Part shown: positions 44,270 to 55,850 of the stretch, in pieces | Position numbering within the stretch: the stretch's first letter is position 1 | How the letters are laid out: every line of letters begins with the position of its first letter | Source of the DNA: Gnetum montanum | Lineage: Eukaryota; Streptophyta; Gnetopsida; Gnetales; Gnetaceae | Assembly (NCBI GenBank): GCA_015680685.1 | Contig: MNCI01003111.1 | Coordinates: 52,030 to 116,029, forward strand | Reading direction: 5' to 3' | DNA: 64,000 nt | Program-made: the position numbers and the translations under genes | The notes under the pieces: model-generated | Seen by the model: the letters and a program-made list of their open reading frames with translations, nothing else | What the model was told of the DNA's origin: nothing | Databases searched by the model: none

Positions 44270-46880
44270 GTGCCTTTCCTTTGTCCTATGCTCTAGGCTT
44301 CTGAAACGAATACCTTTGAAGAAGCACTTGAAGTTTTTCCTCTTCTGTTCGAGGATCATGAGTTTTCCATGATGATGTTCCAATGTTTGATGGAGCTAGC
44401 ACTTCCCATGGACACTACAATTGCAGAACATTTAATTGGCCTTGACATACCATGTCACAAATAGCCATCATTCCTCCTCATAAGCTCTAGCTTTATCTTT
44501 GAGTTCCTAATAATCTGTAAGCCATCAAGCTAAATCTACTACTACATATTTTTGACCTTGGTAGCTAGCCTTTACCACCTCCAATTCAAAGTTTACCACC
44601 TCTAATCTTTGTAGTGTCTTCTTATGTTTTACAAACTCTATCTCATATTTAGGATAGGTGGTAGCTACTTGCTTCTTGAGCTTAGTTCTTAAGTGCCCTA
44701 CTATTAACATGGAAAAGTTGGTATATCGCAAATTTTCCAACTTCATGTATTCTTTGAGATCTTGGATCTATAGGTCCCAACTTTTTAAGTTAGCCTGATG
44801 GACAAGGGCATAAGTATCTAGAATGGCCAGCCAATCAGTGTTTTGAGCACTTAGGGAATTGATATGTGCCTTGGCCATTCGAAGTTCATTCTTAATGATT
44901 TTCTTAATAAGTAACTTATATCTTGGTTGACTCTTATTAGTTGTTCTCACATTTTTTGGAAACTTTCTTTGAGAATGTTCTTTTTTTTTTCAACTATCAT
45001 CAACCAAAGATTTTTAGCAACAAGGAGTTTATTCTCTTCTTGTAAGGCCTTGAGAGCTTTAACATGTGCATATGTCTGAGCTTGTGCTTTTAAAGCATCC
45101 CAATTAGCCTTCTCTTATTCCATTACCACCCTTTTATTCTCCAATAATAATTCATTTAACTACTTTATTTTAAATGATTCTAACTAATCAGCTGTAACAA
45201 GTTGGAATGGATCCCACCATTTAGCTTGTAGGGCAACAAACTTTTCTTGGAGTCTTTGCAACTCGTCTTTTGCATGTTTGGCCCTAACCTCAGCCATGAT
45301 TAGCTTCTCTCTAGTAGAAATGAGGTCTAATTGTCCTGCTATGACATCTTGGGGGATGTCAAATAAGGACATCATTACTTGTCCTATTTATAACAAGTGA
45401 TCCAAAGCATCCTCATGTTCCATAGGAGTAATTGAGGTACCAACTAGAACTTGAGCATCACATGCTTCTATGAAATCTACCAATAGCACAACAGGGACGT
45501 TAAATGATTCTTTGATGTGGTTTGCAACCACCTCTATTACTCCAGTTGCATCTTGGTGTTGCATGACCACCACTGTGGCACCTTCACCAATTTCTAATTG
45601 CACTTGGAATGATGCAGCATTTCCAAAGATTTGTCGTGACTAGTGTGATTTCCCTTCTCCTGTTTGAATTAAGACTTCACCCCTTGTAGGAACAATTGAT
45701 ATGGTGGACTATACAACATCATTAATCACCTAGAGATTAGCCTTGTCTCTACTCCCCCAATTGATTGTCTTTGTGATGGCCCTGAGATGGCTCATTGATG
45801 ATCAGTAGTCTTGTGATGGCGGTGGCAATTGCTAGTCTTGTTGGCTTGTGGGCTACGTGCTAGGCCTTGCTTCTTATTAATGGCTGAGTTTTGTGTTTGG
45901 AAGTTAGCTAGGTCCTATCGTTTGAGGTGCAATAAGCCCAACTGTTTGTTCTTATTCAAGCTCCAACATCTCACCAACATATTTTCTTAGTGTTGGTAGC
46001 TTGAGTAATTTAGCATATGAAGCATTTCGAGCTTTTTTGAGGATGTCATTGGTGTACCACAAAATTCCAGCATGTTGGCACAACTTCCTGATTAGACAAT
46101 GAAAGGGTAGTGTGAACTTTCCTCTCTTCCATTCTTCAAACCACCTTAATATTTCTATTAAATATAGATGGGGCAAATTGGTATCAACCTTGCCCATCAA
46201 AATTACACTTCCTCTTGCCACATAGGTAGAAATTCTATTTAGCCCCTTTGTTGGAAAAATATGATAAGTATCAATTTTAAAGTAAATTCTCTCTTCAAGG
46301 GTTAATTCTCTATATGGCTTGTCCTCTTTGCCATACACCCTTTTTAACCATACTTTTCTTGCATCTACATCGAAGCGAGTGAATAAATAAGCAACTTTGT
46401 ACCCTCTATTTGGAAGATTCAAAGCTTCCACAATGGCCTTTGTGAAGAAATCTATTGAAATTATACCAATATTGATGATGGTGCCCTCTTCTTTATTGTG
46501 CCAAAATTGATATGTTTCATCCAAATATCATTCTTCACTCTCTAAGAGGATAGGCCATAGTGGAGAGCCCTTAAGTAGATCCTTGACTGGTTTAGGGGCA
46601 AATTTGGTAAAAGACCCAAAATTAAGTTCCATAATCATGGCAGAGGATGTGGACCTTTCCCAAATATCTTGAACACATTCTGGGGACAACTAAGGTGCTG
46701 TCCTTATTCTGGCACCTTAACCTCTCTACCTTCTACTTGGCTAGATTATGCAATGATAGGAGTTTCCTAATGGATGCTGAATGATTGTGCCTCCTACTCT
46801 ACATATTCTGCATGAGTTCATTGGCCTCTGCCTCTTTTCAAACATTTAGTTGCACCTTGAGAAGGTCCTCCTTACTATCC
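44270..46880 (-). pseudogene. Element H ORF3 (near-open pieces)
   Basis: Minus-strand pieces at 46650-45952, 45603-45388, 45375-45184, 44950-44768 and 44746-44525, separated by stops. The first holds MELNFGSF, GSPLWPILLESEE, then a long open frame (190 codons) with RIYFKIDTYHIFPTKGLNRI, STYVARGSVILMGKVDTNLP, HLYLIEILRWFEEWKRGKFT and LPFHCLIRKLCQHAGI, and ends LPTLRKYVGEMLELE. The pattern of PT, AR, N-L, G-x-LP and LCxxAGI fits the PF20167-like putative plant transposon protein domain known from gypsy elements. Later pieces are helical and charged (TREKLIMAEVRAKHAKDELQ), probably coiled-coil. Homologous to ORF3 of B. No signal peptide or membrane span seen, so an envelope role is not supported. 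Confidence 0.75.
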
Positions 46881-47151
46881 TCTTCTAGGGGCCATCTAAA
46901 ATCACACAAGGACCGATTGTTAGTAAGGTTATTTAAACAAATTTGATTATCTTATACCTTACTCATTGCCTTTAATAAATGTTTAATTCTTTGCTTAGTG
47001 TGATTCTAGAGTTAGAAATTTTTCAAAGAAGTTTCCTTAAAAGCTTAATGTCAAACCTGATCTATTTAGGTAACTCATATAATAGCTTAGATGACTTGGG
47101 TGAAGGGAGAAATTTAGTTTGACATGAATTTCTGATAGTACTTACCCCTAT

Positions 47152-48101
47152 TGATGAGTCCCAATATCGGAACCTCGATATTGAATATGTGATATCTAAT
47201 CAAATCCCCGACATCGAACATGTGATGTCAGAGCCTATCTCATTTCCTATAAATAAGAGATAAGGACACTTGGTTTTGATAGTAATTTTTTTAGTCCTTT
47301 AGCCAAACTCTTGCAATTTATCTCTTCCAGAGTTAGAATTATCTCTAAGTGCCATCTCATTACCTATAAATAAGAGACAAGGGTGCTTGGTTTTGATAGT
47401 AATTTTGTTAGTCCTTTAGCCAAACTCTTGCAATTTTTCTGTTCTAGAGTTAGAATTATTTCTGAGTGCCCACAGTAGGAGTCATAGAGTGAACGGATCT
47501 TTATTTGAGCATTGTATACCTGAGCACATCTTGTGTCCAAAAATAAAGACAAAATTTTTGATAAACCTTGCAACATTCATAATAGCTTAAATATTGCATT
47601 TAATGTTATTTACTATTATTTGATGCTCTCATTAGTTAATAATGTTATTTCTATAGAATTATTAATTGTCAATAAATTAGCACACTCAACATGACCACTT
47701 CAAGCATACATGGAACACTTGGTAACCCAGTAACAGCTAGCATTTGGTAATTCCAGTAGTGTTACACTGGTTTAGGATGTATATGGAGAGTGGGAACGGA
47801 TGCTAGTGTTAGGATTTGATTAACATTAGAGATACAAAAACCCATTAGTTAACTAAATCTTTTCATTTCACACACGTAGGAGACCAAGATAGAAAATATA
47901 AAAAGTATAAAAAAATCATATACCTCGAGTTTACTAAACCATACAATTGTACCTTACAAGTAAGCTTGGGAAGACAACAATTGCATAACTCATCCTTGTT
48001 CTGTGTAGGTGCATAAGCACTTAATCCTTGAAGTTCAACTAGATCGTGCATGAATGCTGATATTTGTACGGTTGGGTGTAGGGGTACCTTGCCACTCATC
48101 A
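47152..48101 (+). repeat. Solo LTR (950 bp), element A family, inside element H
   Basis: TGATGAGTCCC...GCCACTCATCA, flanked by exact CCTAT at 47147-47151 and 48102-48106. U3 has GATATC-like words. Leader AGCCAAACTCTTGCAATTT matches the A LTR. Contains a 117-bp tandem duplication. Confidence 0.93.
47237..47470 (+). repeat. 117-bp tandem duplication spanning the LTR TATA box
   Basis: Copies 47237-47353 and 47354-47470 each start ATCTCATT and contain CCTATAAATAAGAGA, then GGTTTTGATAGTAATTTT and TAGCCAAACTCTTGCAATTT. The LTR therefore has two TATA boxes. Confidence 0.9.
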
Positions 48102-48343
48102 CCTATGATATCCTTCAGGTGATAGCAAATTTCAAAAACATTATGCGCAAGTTCTACAATACCCTTCCCCCACAACTAAGTTAAAAACTCTAGGTTTGAT
48201 TAGGTTTAATCAAAAAATAAATTGGAGCATCGAAGAGCAAAATATTGAAGGTTGAATTTAGACTTGCAAATTGCTGAAAATTGTGAAAGAAAATTTGAAC
48301 AACTCCCCTTGCTTCAACTATTGAAAATGATGTGTGTAGTGCA

Positions 48344-48420
48344 TGAGGGTCCCATATATAGACTTTTTATAGACACGATATTGTGTCAAATCTGATACCA
48401 AGTACCCAATATTTCATCCC
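48344..48420 (-). promoter_or_regulatory. Internal U3-like promoter before ORF3, element H
   Basis: Minus strand: GATGAAATATTGGGTACTTG, GTATCAG, ACACAATATCGTGTCTATAA, AAAGTCTATATATGG. Word ATATTGGGTAC and the ATATCGTGT palindrome are those of the H 5' LTR U3. TATA box CTATAAAAAG at about 48363-48372, with a second TATATAT just downstream. Confidence 0.6.
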
Positions 48421-49844
48421 AACCAAGATAGGGTACTCAGTAGAATTGATGATTTTTCGAGTTTTAGGGCCAAAATTGAAGGGTTTGAGGTAGATTCAAA
48501 AGGTCTGGGGTAATGGCAAGTGGGAATTAAGGCATCGAAAGTGCAATGAAGTGGAATCATACAATGAAGTTCTATGAAAAGGATGAGGAAAAATGACATG
48601 TAATGGTTCTAAGAAATGTTCGATTAAAATGATAACAAAGGAAAGAATAAATTTAGCAATGGAGTACTCAAAGGGTATAAAATGATGTGGCAGTGTGCAA
48701 CAAGTACAAATTACAAAAGTCACGCAAGTGGGTACTCCCCAAAGTAGGTTTCAACCTATAATGCCCTTGCATAACCACACCTTAAAATGTCCGTAGGCAC
48801 TAGAAGGGTTAAATGCAACTCGTACCTGTGTAACAAAAACACACACATGTTAAGTATCGCTGCTATGAGGTAGAAATTCTATGTCATACAAGACACAAGT
48901 TAGAAATACTTGGATCATGAGATGAGATGAATTGTAGAAAGGATTGTAGAGATCAGAATGTGAGGTAACTTACCCTAGGAACAATGAATCCTAAGTGTTG
49001 TACATGATTAAACTATGATTACCCTTTCACTCCAAGATCAAAACCAAGTCCATACCTTTGATCAATGACATTGCATTGTTTCATCCCAATGATAGAAAAT
49101 CATAAAAGCATCATGAAAGAAAGGTGTACAATCACTTGGCATTCTACACAAGGGAGGAGCAATTTGAATTTTTTTGCTACATGTTTTTCTTGTGCTTTTC
49201 TTTTTTGCTTCATTTCTTTCTTTTCTTCTTGGCTTTCTTCTTCTTTTCCCCTTTTTTTTTTCTTCTTCTAGCTGCTTTTACACCTGGTCTTTCCCAAAGG
49301 TGATCTGAAGAAGTTGCCAACCTTTAGGCATGGGTGCATGTCTTTCTAGTGGAAGCCCCCAAAATAGCATTGTATTCTTTTCTTAAGTGCCTTCATTACC
49401 ACTCTTACTCCATTTTTGTTAGATCTATGAGGATCTTAGTACAAGCAAGCTACATAATAGCACATACAAATGTCACCAAAGAGAATCCACAAGTCCCCTT
49501 GATGTCACACCCTTGCCATTCCCTTTTAGTTCATCACTCTTTATTCTAGGCATAATGAGTATAAAGTTACTTTAAGTTTTGATGATAACAAGAATATCAT
49601 CATACCCAGAGTAAGCACCTCTTATTAATAGAATGGGTGGGTGGATGTTATGGCTCACCATCCAAATAATTAGTCACTTGTGACTCAATAACATAGAACA
49701 ACACCTCAACCAACTAGTTACATGAGTATTTTAGTCACAGATGAGATTACCCATAAAAAGATAAAATGAAAAATTGAAAAATGAGAAATTAGAAAACAAA
49801 AAATTGTAAAACCAAAGAAAAGAAAAAACATTTACAAATTCTAC
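48421..49844 (-). other. Element H 3' noncoding region
   Basis: Minus strand holds family blocks: GGGTGTGACATCAAGGGGAC (about 49496-49515) and the hairpin 48722-48772. It is joined to gag through CTCCAACTTAG, a word also found at the pol end of A, right at the 15-base gap. Confidence 0.7.
48722..48772 (-). promoter_or_regulatory. Conserved 3' hairpin block, element H
   Basis: Minus strand ATGCAAGGG and ACCCACTTGCGT pair with one G-U and one bulge. Same position in the element as in B and C. Confidence 0.55.
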
Positions 49845-49859
49845 NNNNNNNNNNNNNNN
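49845..49859. other. Assembly gap (15 N)
   Basis: Run of N exactly at the gag to 3' noncoding junction of element H. Confidence 1.
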
Positions 49860-51840
49860 CTAAGTTGGAGGATGCAGTGGTCTCAAAATCATGTTGTATT
49901 TTTCCACAGCCATGACTAAAGAAAGGACATTTCTAACATTGTGGAGGACTCCCACTGCTATTGACAATGGCAACATAAGTAATGTTTGTTGGTTGGTGCT
50001 GTGGTGCAAAACCTTTTGGTACAACTGGTGGCGATGTAGAAGGAGATGAAGAGGGAGAATATCGAGAGTAAGAAGGAGTGTAAGGAACATGAGGTGGTGA
50101 TCCCATAGAAGAGGACATGGGTTGATGATACTTGAGAGAGTGATAATGACAAGGTGAAGTAGAGGATGTTGATCCAATTGGGGAAACATGGTGTTGAACA
50201 TAATAAGCACTTGGTTTCTAGTGATACGAATGGTTTGGCTAGCTTAACAATGGCCTCCCCCACGACTAGGGGTTTTGCCACTATGGTTGAGCACAGTACT
50301 TCTATATGAAATCTAGATGTAGCATTTTTCCCCAATGCTCATGTAGATGTGACAAGATTGGGCATTGACCTTTGGGATGATCATACAGGCAAACATTGCA
50401 TTGATACTTATGATTTGCGGTTGAGCCCCTATTCTCATTTTCTTCAAACCTTCTTTCTAATTGTCTAATGGTGTTTTTTCCTATTTCTAGGTTTGGTATC
50501 CTTTGTTTGTTTTGGTCATCAAAGTTATCTTGCATGGGTCTCCCTTTAATAATTTCTACATATTCTCCACATTTTTCATGTACCCACTCCATCATCTTGT
50601 TGATCTTTGCCTCAATTTTTCAAAGTTGGGGACAGTTTCATCCCCTCAAGGTGAGTTGATTCCTCCTCTTCATGATTATGGACCTTTGTTATTTCAAGAG
50701 TTTGGTTCTGTTGAGATTTTTTAACATTCTTCCATTTCACTATTTCTCCTTCTTCTTTTGCTACCCACTTAATAAGCTCTTGGAATTGATGGGTTCGTAA
50801 TTCATATAGCTAACCTAGAGCATACTTCCCTAGGGTATCCCTTATTTGATTATGGAGCCCATCCATGATGTGATACATTAGCCTTTCCTCGGAGAACCCA
50901 TGGCTTGGGCATTTGTTTAACAAAGAGTAATATCTTATTAAGGCCATGTCTAAGGGTTCATGTTATCCTTGTTTCCACTCTTGGATTTGTCTCCTCAAGG
51001 CCGACACTCTTGCACAGGTTTGATATCTTTTGTTGAAGATGTTTACCAGTGTAGGCCAACGGTGAATTGAATTTGATTTTAAAGACATGTAACACACTTT
51101 TGCTTGGCCAAAGAGTGTCATAGGGAACAGCTTAAGCCTTTGCCACCCATTCTCAATGTTGTTCCATACACAGGCATCATAAAAGGCTTGTAAATGATAT
51201 TGCGAATCTAAATCATAACCTCCTAAGAACTTAGGAAAGTTATTTAAATCAAAACTGGGTAAATGACTTTCCTTGTGATGCTTGCGGGATATCTAAATGG
51301 CCTCTGTTATATGCATTAGGCTCTTAGTGTCTAGCAAGGGTTCATCGTTGCTAAATAGGTTGTGAATTCATGAGTTGGGACAATGTTGTTTATGTTCATA
51401 TTGGCATTCCTGATTTTGCCCGTGGGTTTGATTTTTATTTCTACACTAACCCCTTAAGGAATGGTCATCCATGTCACAACTTGATGTTGAGAGAGTAAAG
51501 GAAGAGAGGGAACTGGAAGACTAGTCATAACTTTTGTAAGTCTCCCAATCATCCCCTGATGTACTTTTGCTACCCATTGAGAAGGTCCTAGGCCTTATGG
51601 ACCCCCTCATTCTATGGGATGTCCAATCTTCACTAGAGGTGTCTAAATTGGATGATAGAAGTCCTTGAGTATCATTGGGATGTCTATGAACATATGAAAC
51701 TCCTACATAAGATTGAGTACTCCAAACTTCTTCTTCATCATAAATTTCATTGGTTCTCCAACGAACTGCCTCAATAGATGTTGCGTTATCACTATCTTGT
51801 GAAGAAACATTTTCATGAATTGTGTGTGACTTAATTGAAT
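49860..51840 (-). pseudogene. Element H gag remnant
   Basis: Charged N-terminal part (51840-51400); gag core about 51270-50840 (QYHLQAFYDACVWNNIENGW, RLKLFPMTLFGQAKVCYMSL); open frame 50595-50302 with the knuckle CNVCLYDHPKGQC (50362-50400) and CPILSHLHEHW; Ser/Pro/Tyr-rich tail to 49860. Stops present. Confidence 0.85.
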
Positions 51841-51935
51841 TTAATTTCTTTGTCTAAAGGATATATTTTCAATACCTTGTTACAGTGATCTTGTATGATA
51901 TAACTAATCTAGATAACTAGCACCATCCTTGGCAA

Positions 51936-51954
51936 TGGTGTCAATGATGAGCGA
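51936..51954 (-). other. Primer-binding site of element H
   Basis: Minus strand TTGACACCATTGCCAAGGA directly after the 5' LTR; tRNA-Asp type with transitions. Confidence 0.75.
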
Positions 51955-52816
51955 TGAGGTACCCCTATGCTCAACCATACAAATATGAGTGTGTACGCAC
52001 AATCCGATCAAACTCCGCGGATGGACTAGTTGTGGCACCTAGATAGTTATACATTGATCGCAATTCACTATCTTCCCACTTGGACTAGTATTTGTTTTGT
52101 CACGTATGGTTTAGTCCAAAGTGAGGTGTATGATGTGATCCCTACTACTATGCTACTCCTAAGGACAATAAGAGATAACTTAATTAAGCTAATGGGTAAT
52201 AGGAAATAAGATCTAAGCTAGCCTAAGTGCGATGAGCATCCATCCCTAATCATTTGTACACATCTTGGACTTTGTGTACTACTTCTGGGATTACCAAACA
52301 CACATCACTCGAAGCACTACTCGATACGCTACTGGGTTACCATGTAGTTACACTTAAATGTTCGTGATTAAGGCATACTCATTCCACATTAACAACAGGA
52401 ATAGTAAATGGCAATAAAAGAAATGTTAACTAAGAAAACAACAATAAATCATAAACAATTAAAAGCTAATTAAATGCTACAATGATGGAGTAATCTCGAT
52501 CTTTATTGCTGATCATGTACATGTCCAAGTACATCACACTTGAACAAAGGTTCTATACAATTACAAACATCACAGTGCAAGCATGCACTTGGAAAAAACA
52601 CTAAAATTGACTATAAGAACTGAAAACTAAAACTAACTAAAGACTCCTTCATTGTGCACTTGAGTGTTATATTTATAGGCTAACACAGGATTCACGATAT
52701 CGTGTATATGATATCATATCTAGGCTGCAATATCATGTACCCGATATCGTGTACCCAACATCGCGTACCCAATATCATGTACCCGATATCGAGGCCTGGC
52801 AAACCGCAATTCATCA
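51955..52816 (-). repeat. Element H 5' LTR
   Basis: Minus strand starts TGATGAATTGCGG and ends CCTCATCGCTCATCA. 862 bases. TATA TATAAATA near 52671-52678. U3 holds the 14-bp repeat at 52729-52796. Confidence 0.9.
52729..52796. repeat. 14-bp tandem repeat in U3 of element H 5' LTR
   Basis: Plus strand units AATATCATGTACCC, GATATCGTGTACCC, AACATCGCGTACCC, AATATCATGTACCC and partial GATATCGAGGCC. About 4.4 copies with GATATC cores. The 3' LTR has about three fewer units. Confidence 0.9.
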
Positions 52817-52821
52817 ACAAC

Positions 52822-54559
52822 TATAAATTTTGGAATAAATTCTTTCTCAAAGTTATATGGTACAATGTCAATAGAGTTGTAGTAAACATGTTTTGACAAA
52901 TCCTCTTGCAAAATAGTCAATCACGGTTGCATGTTTTTGTAGAAAAATTTGTTTCTCCTCAATCACCTAGTAATTTGTGTCTTCACAAAAACTATTTCAT
53001 AATGCCAAATTCTTAGCATAGGCTAAACAATATTTATCAATTAAATGACATAATACTAAATAAGGGATCCAAGAACCCTAAACTTTTTTAATATGACTGC
53101 ACGTTTGTAGAACTTATCTCAAACATAAAAATGCTTTAAGCTAATAAAATTAAGAACCTTTTACTTGCAAATATTGTCAGATAATGAAATGAGCAAATCC
53201 TAAATAAAATTTAATATATAAAATTATCAAGATTTAACAAATAATTGAAAAGCATATTATTTGGTATTTTACCACGAACTTCATTTCCTCAACTAAAAGT
53301 TAGAAAAAAAAAAAGAGAATCTTTTTCTATTCCTCTTCTATGAAACCTTACATGATATTTTACTACCAACTTCATTGCCTAAAGTAAATTTCATTTGTTT
53401 AAAAATTTAAAAAGAAAAGTTAGAAAATCTTTTTCTATGCCTCACTCGAGAGAGATATTACACGATGTACACATCCAAGAGACACAGGTTGTCTTTATTT
53501 TAAAGGAGTCAATTGCATTTGAACCTTGGGATATCCATCAACTTTAATCCAACTTCAAAAAAAATAACAAGTTCAGTAAATTAACAAGGAAACAAAAACA
53601 TCAATAATACTTATATATTTAAGGCTTGAAGTAATAGAATTTTGTGTAAAATAATGGATATTTATTTTCCATTAAATGCTTAGATGGATACTAATGTTCT
53701 TTTGAGTAGTCAAAAAAGATAAACTCCATAATATAGATTTTGAACAATGAGGTGTTAGCCTAATGGTAGGGGTCTTGGCTTCATACCCCTAGCTCACAAG
53801 TTTGATTCTACTATGGTGCATTGAGTTATAAACTTCTATAAATCTTGAGGTATACCTATGTTTCACTTATTTTTAGGTTCCAACACCCCATAATGCATAT
53901 TTTGGAAGAAGACTTGGAGTAGTTCCTAGAATGATGGCTTAGATTGTTTGGGCATGTGAAAAGATTAGGGCCTGCGTAAAGGAAGACCATGAGAAAAATG
54001 CAAATAAACAAACGTTGAGCTCTTTGTAGAAATAGAAGGGCGAAAACAACTCATGTAGTGAACGCCACTTTGTGGAAACAAGGCTGATGATATTTATTCC
54101 ACGTTCTTAATAAAACCAAGTGAAATTGAAGGAGCTCGTCAATTAATGATGTCAATATTTGTTTATTATCAGGTTTAGTAAACTGAACCAAATATAAGTA
54201 CTTTTATATCCTATTGCAAGGTTACCTAGTTTAGAGAGAAAAGTGTAAAGAAACAAACTTAATACTTTTTTCAAAACTCGTATATTTTACAAATAACCAA
54301 ACAATCTTCCAAACGTCATAAGCAGAATCCGCATATGCATCACTTTTGGCCACAAATTCGTTGTCTGCTGTCGTTCACAATATTTCACATGCCCTGGCAA
54401 GCGAAGCAAATTCGGACGCACACGGTGTATCTATGTTATTTAGTTACATAGCAAGCTGCAACCCTGAATCGCTCTGATATTTATTATCAAACACGCTCTT
54501 CAGTGGAAGGCTGCGTTACATATGTTAGCTTCCAGTGCTTTAGTGCTACCATGATTCAT
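52822..54559. other. AT-rich intergenic with one SINE-like head
   Basis: No gene is recognised. See 53749-53830 for the only structured signal. Confidence 0.55.
53749..53830 (+). repeat. tRNA-derived SINE-like head
   Basis: TAGCCTAATGG (53756-53766) fits the pol III A box and AGTTTGATTCT (53799-53809) a weakened B box; the start-to-start distance of 43 is tRNA-like. No acceptor stem closes, so this is not a functional tRNA gene. Tail and target duplication not found. Confidence 0.45.
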
Positions 54560-55850
54560 ACTTAAATAGTTAAACTAGCTAGCCATGAGCACTGGGGAGC
54601 ATGGCTGCCATGAGATTCACAGCACTGGGGTGGTGAAAGAAGGGGCTTTGTGGGGGAGGCATGAATTGAGCAAGTTAACTCAGGCTGGCTGTTGCAGTTC
54701 TCTCTGTCGCCGAGCTGACGCTGGTAGAAGCCAATCTTAATCATTCAGGCGATCGTCAGGCCCGGCAAGGCCTTCTTCCGCCGATCATGATGATGATCAA
54801 GCTATGCAGATTGCCAGACACCCGCAATAGTAGACCACAGCGCGGCGGAAACCAGCATTGCTGGAAACCGAGTGTCGCTGCACAGCTGCCACTCGCTTCT
54901 GTTGCTCCAATGGATAAATCTCGTTCTGGAATTGTTGAGCATGCGGCGCTTCTCCTGAATTTGCGCTTTTTATAAGCTGCATATGGCGGCTTTCAGAGTT
55001 CCTGCCATGTCCATTTCGTGGATACCGCGTTGGATGGCACTGCACGACCGTGGATTTTTATATACTGCTCGAAAAAGCTGCCCGTGCTGGCCTCGCATAA
55101 AAAACTGATGCACCTTTCCTGACTTCCGCAGTTAAAACTCTGATTTGTAAGTGTGAGTGTTGTGACTAGCGAGCAGGTAAGGAACACTTTAGCATATGAG
55201 TGACCTATACGTGGTTGCCTTTTCCCATCACATGCTACAGAGAAGACTGTAGTATTCCGATGGTGTTCGGGTTTACAGTGTCGCAAGACGTGCGCACGCT
55301 CCATATATATAATTGCAGCTGTTGCGGTGAACAGGATATAGCTTTATGCTGCTTATTGATGAAGCACAGGATTAAAATTGAAAATAAACGTGGCACTAAA
55401 ATAAAAAACAATAACCTAAACGCATCACCACGACACTGCATACATCAGTAACGTGATATGACTGCCAAACACAAAGAAGTCATCGTCATCGTCCAACAAC
55501 AACCAGAGCGATGATTACAGCCGTTTTCAGCAGAAGATACATACCCTGACTCCCTCTGGATTGATGGTACGCTGAATGTCAGTTATCTTTAAGCAGATCA
55601 CTTGGGCCGAATGGCTAGTCCAGCAACTCAACTGCCTTCTTTACTATTTTGTTCTGTTCTAGTTTGTCGGTTCCTATTTCCCTTCGGATGTGGTTTGGAC
55701 TGTTTGGGTGATCGGACTACATGTTGAAGTTTTTGAGGCCCTGGGATGCCAGTACTTGGACCATGGCCAACCTTTTTCCAGCTTTGTTTTACTAAGGCTG
55801 GGCCACCGTTTTCTGCCTCTGTTTCTGCGTACTTTGAGATTTGAACACAT
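54560..55850. other. GC-richer unassigned segment, possible gene remnant
   Basis: Base composition is unlike the flanking AT-rich DNA. Minus strand has TTATAAAAAG (about 54963-54972), a plausible TATA box, followed by small ORFs only: one starting MLNNSRTRFIHW near 54942, and one at 54744-54562. On the plus strand CTGACTTCCGCAG (near 55130) looks like a 3' splice site. No protein family was recognised; it could be a noncoding transcript, exons of a split gene, or a decayed gene. Confidence 0.3.

Larger units (their letters stand above)
43210..52816 (-). mobile_element. Element H: pol-less Athila-type element with gag and ORF3
   Basis: Target duplication ACAAT (43205-43209) and ACAAC (52817-52821). 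On the minus strand: 5' LTR 52816-51955, primer site, gag, 3' noncoding region, U3-like internal promoter, ORF3, purine tract, 3' LTR. RT, RNase H and integrase are absent. The two LTRs differ at roughly one base in ten to fifteen by eye, mostly transitions, so it is younger than B. It contains a solo LTR (47152-48101) and a 15-base gap. Confidence 0.88.

Noticed and set aside
44270-46880. ORF3 as an envelope gene
   Set aside because: Position fits the env-like slot of Athila, but no signal peptide or membrane span is visible.
53749-53830. Functional tRNA gene
   Set aside because: No acceptor stem pairing and no normal anticodon arm.
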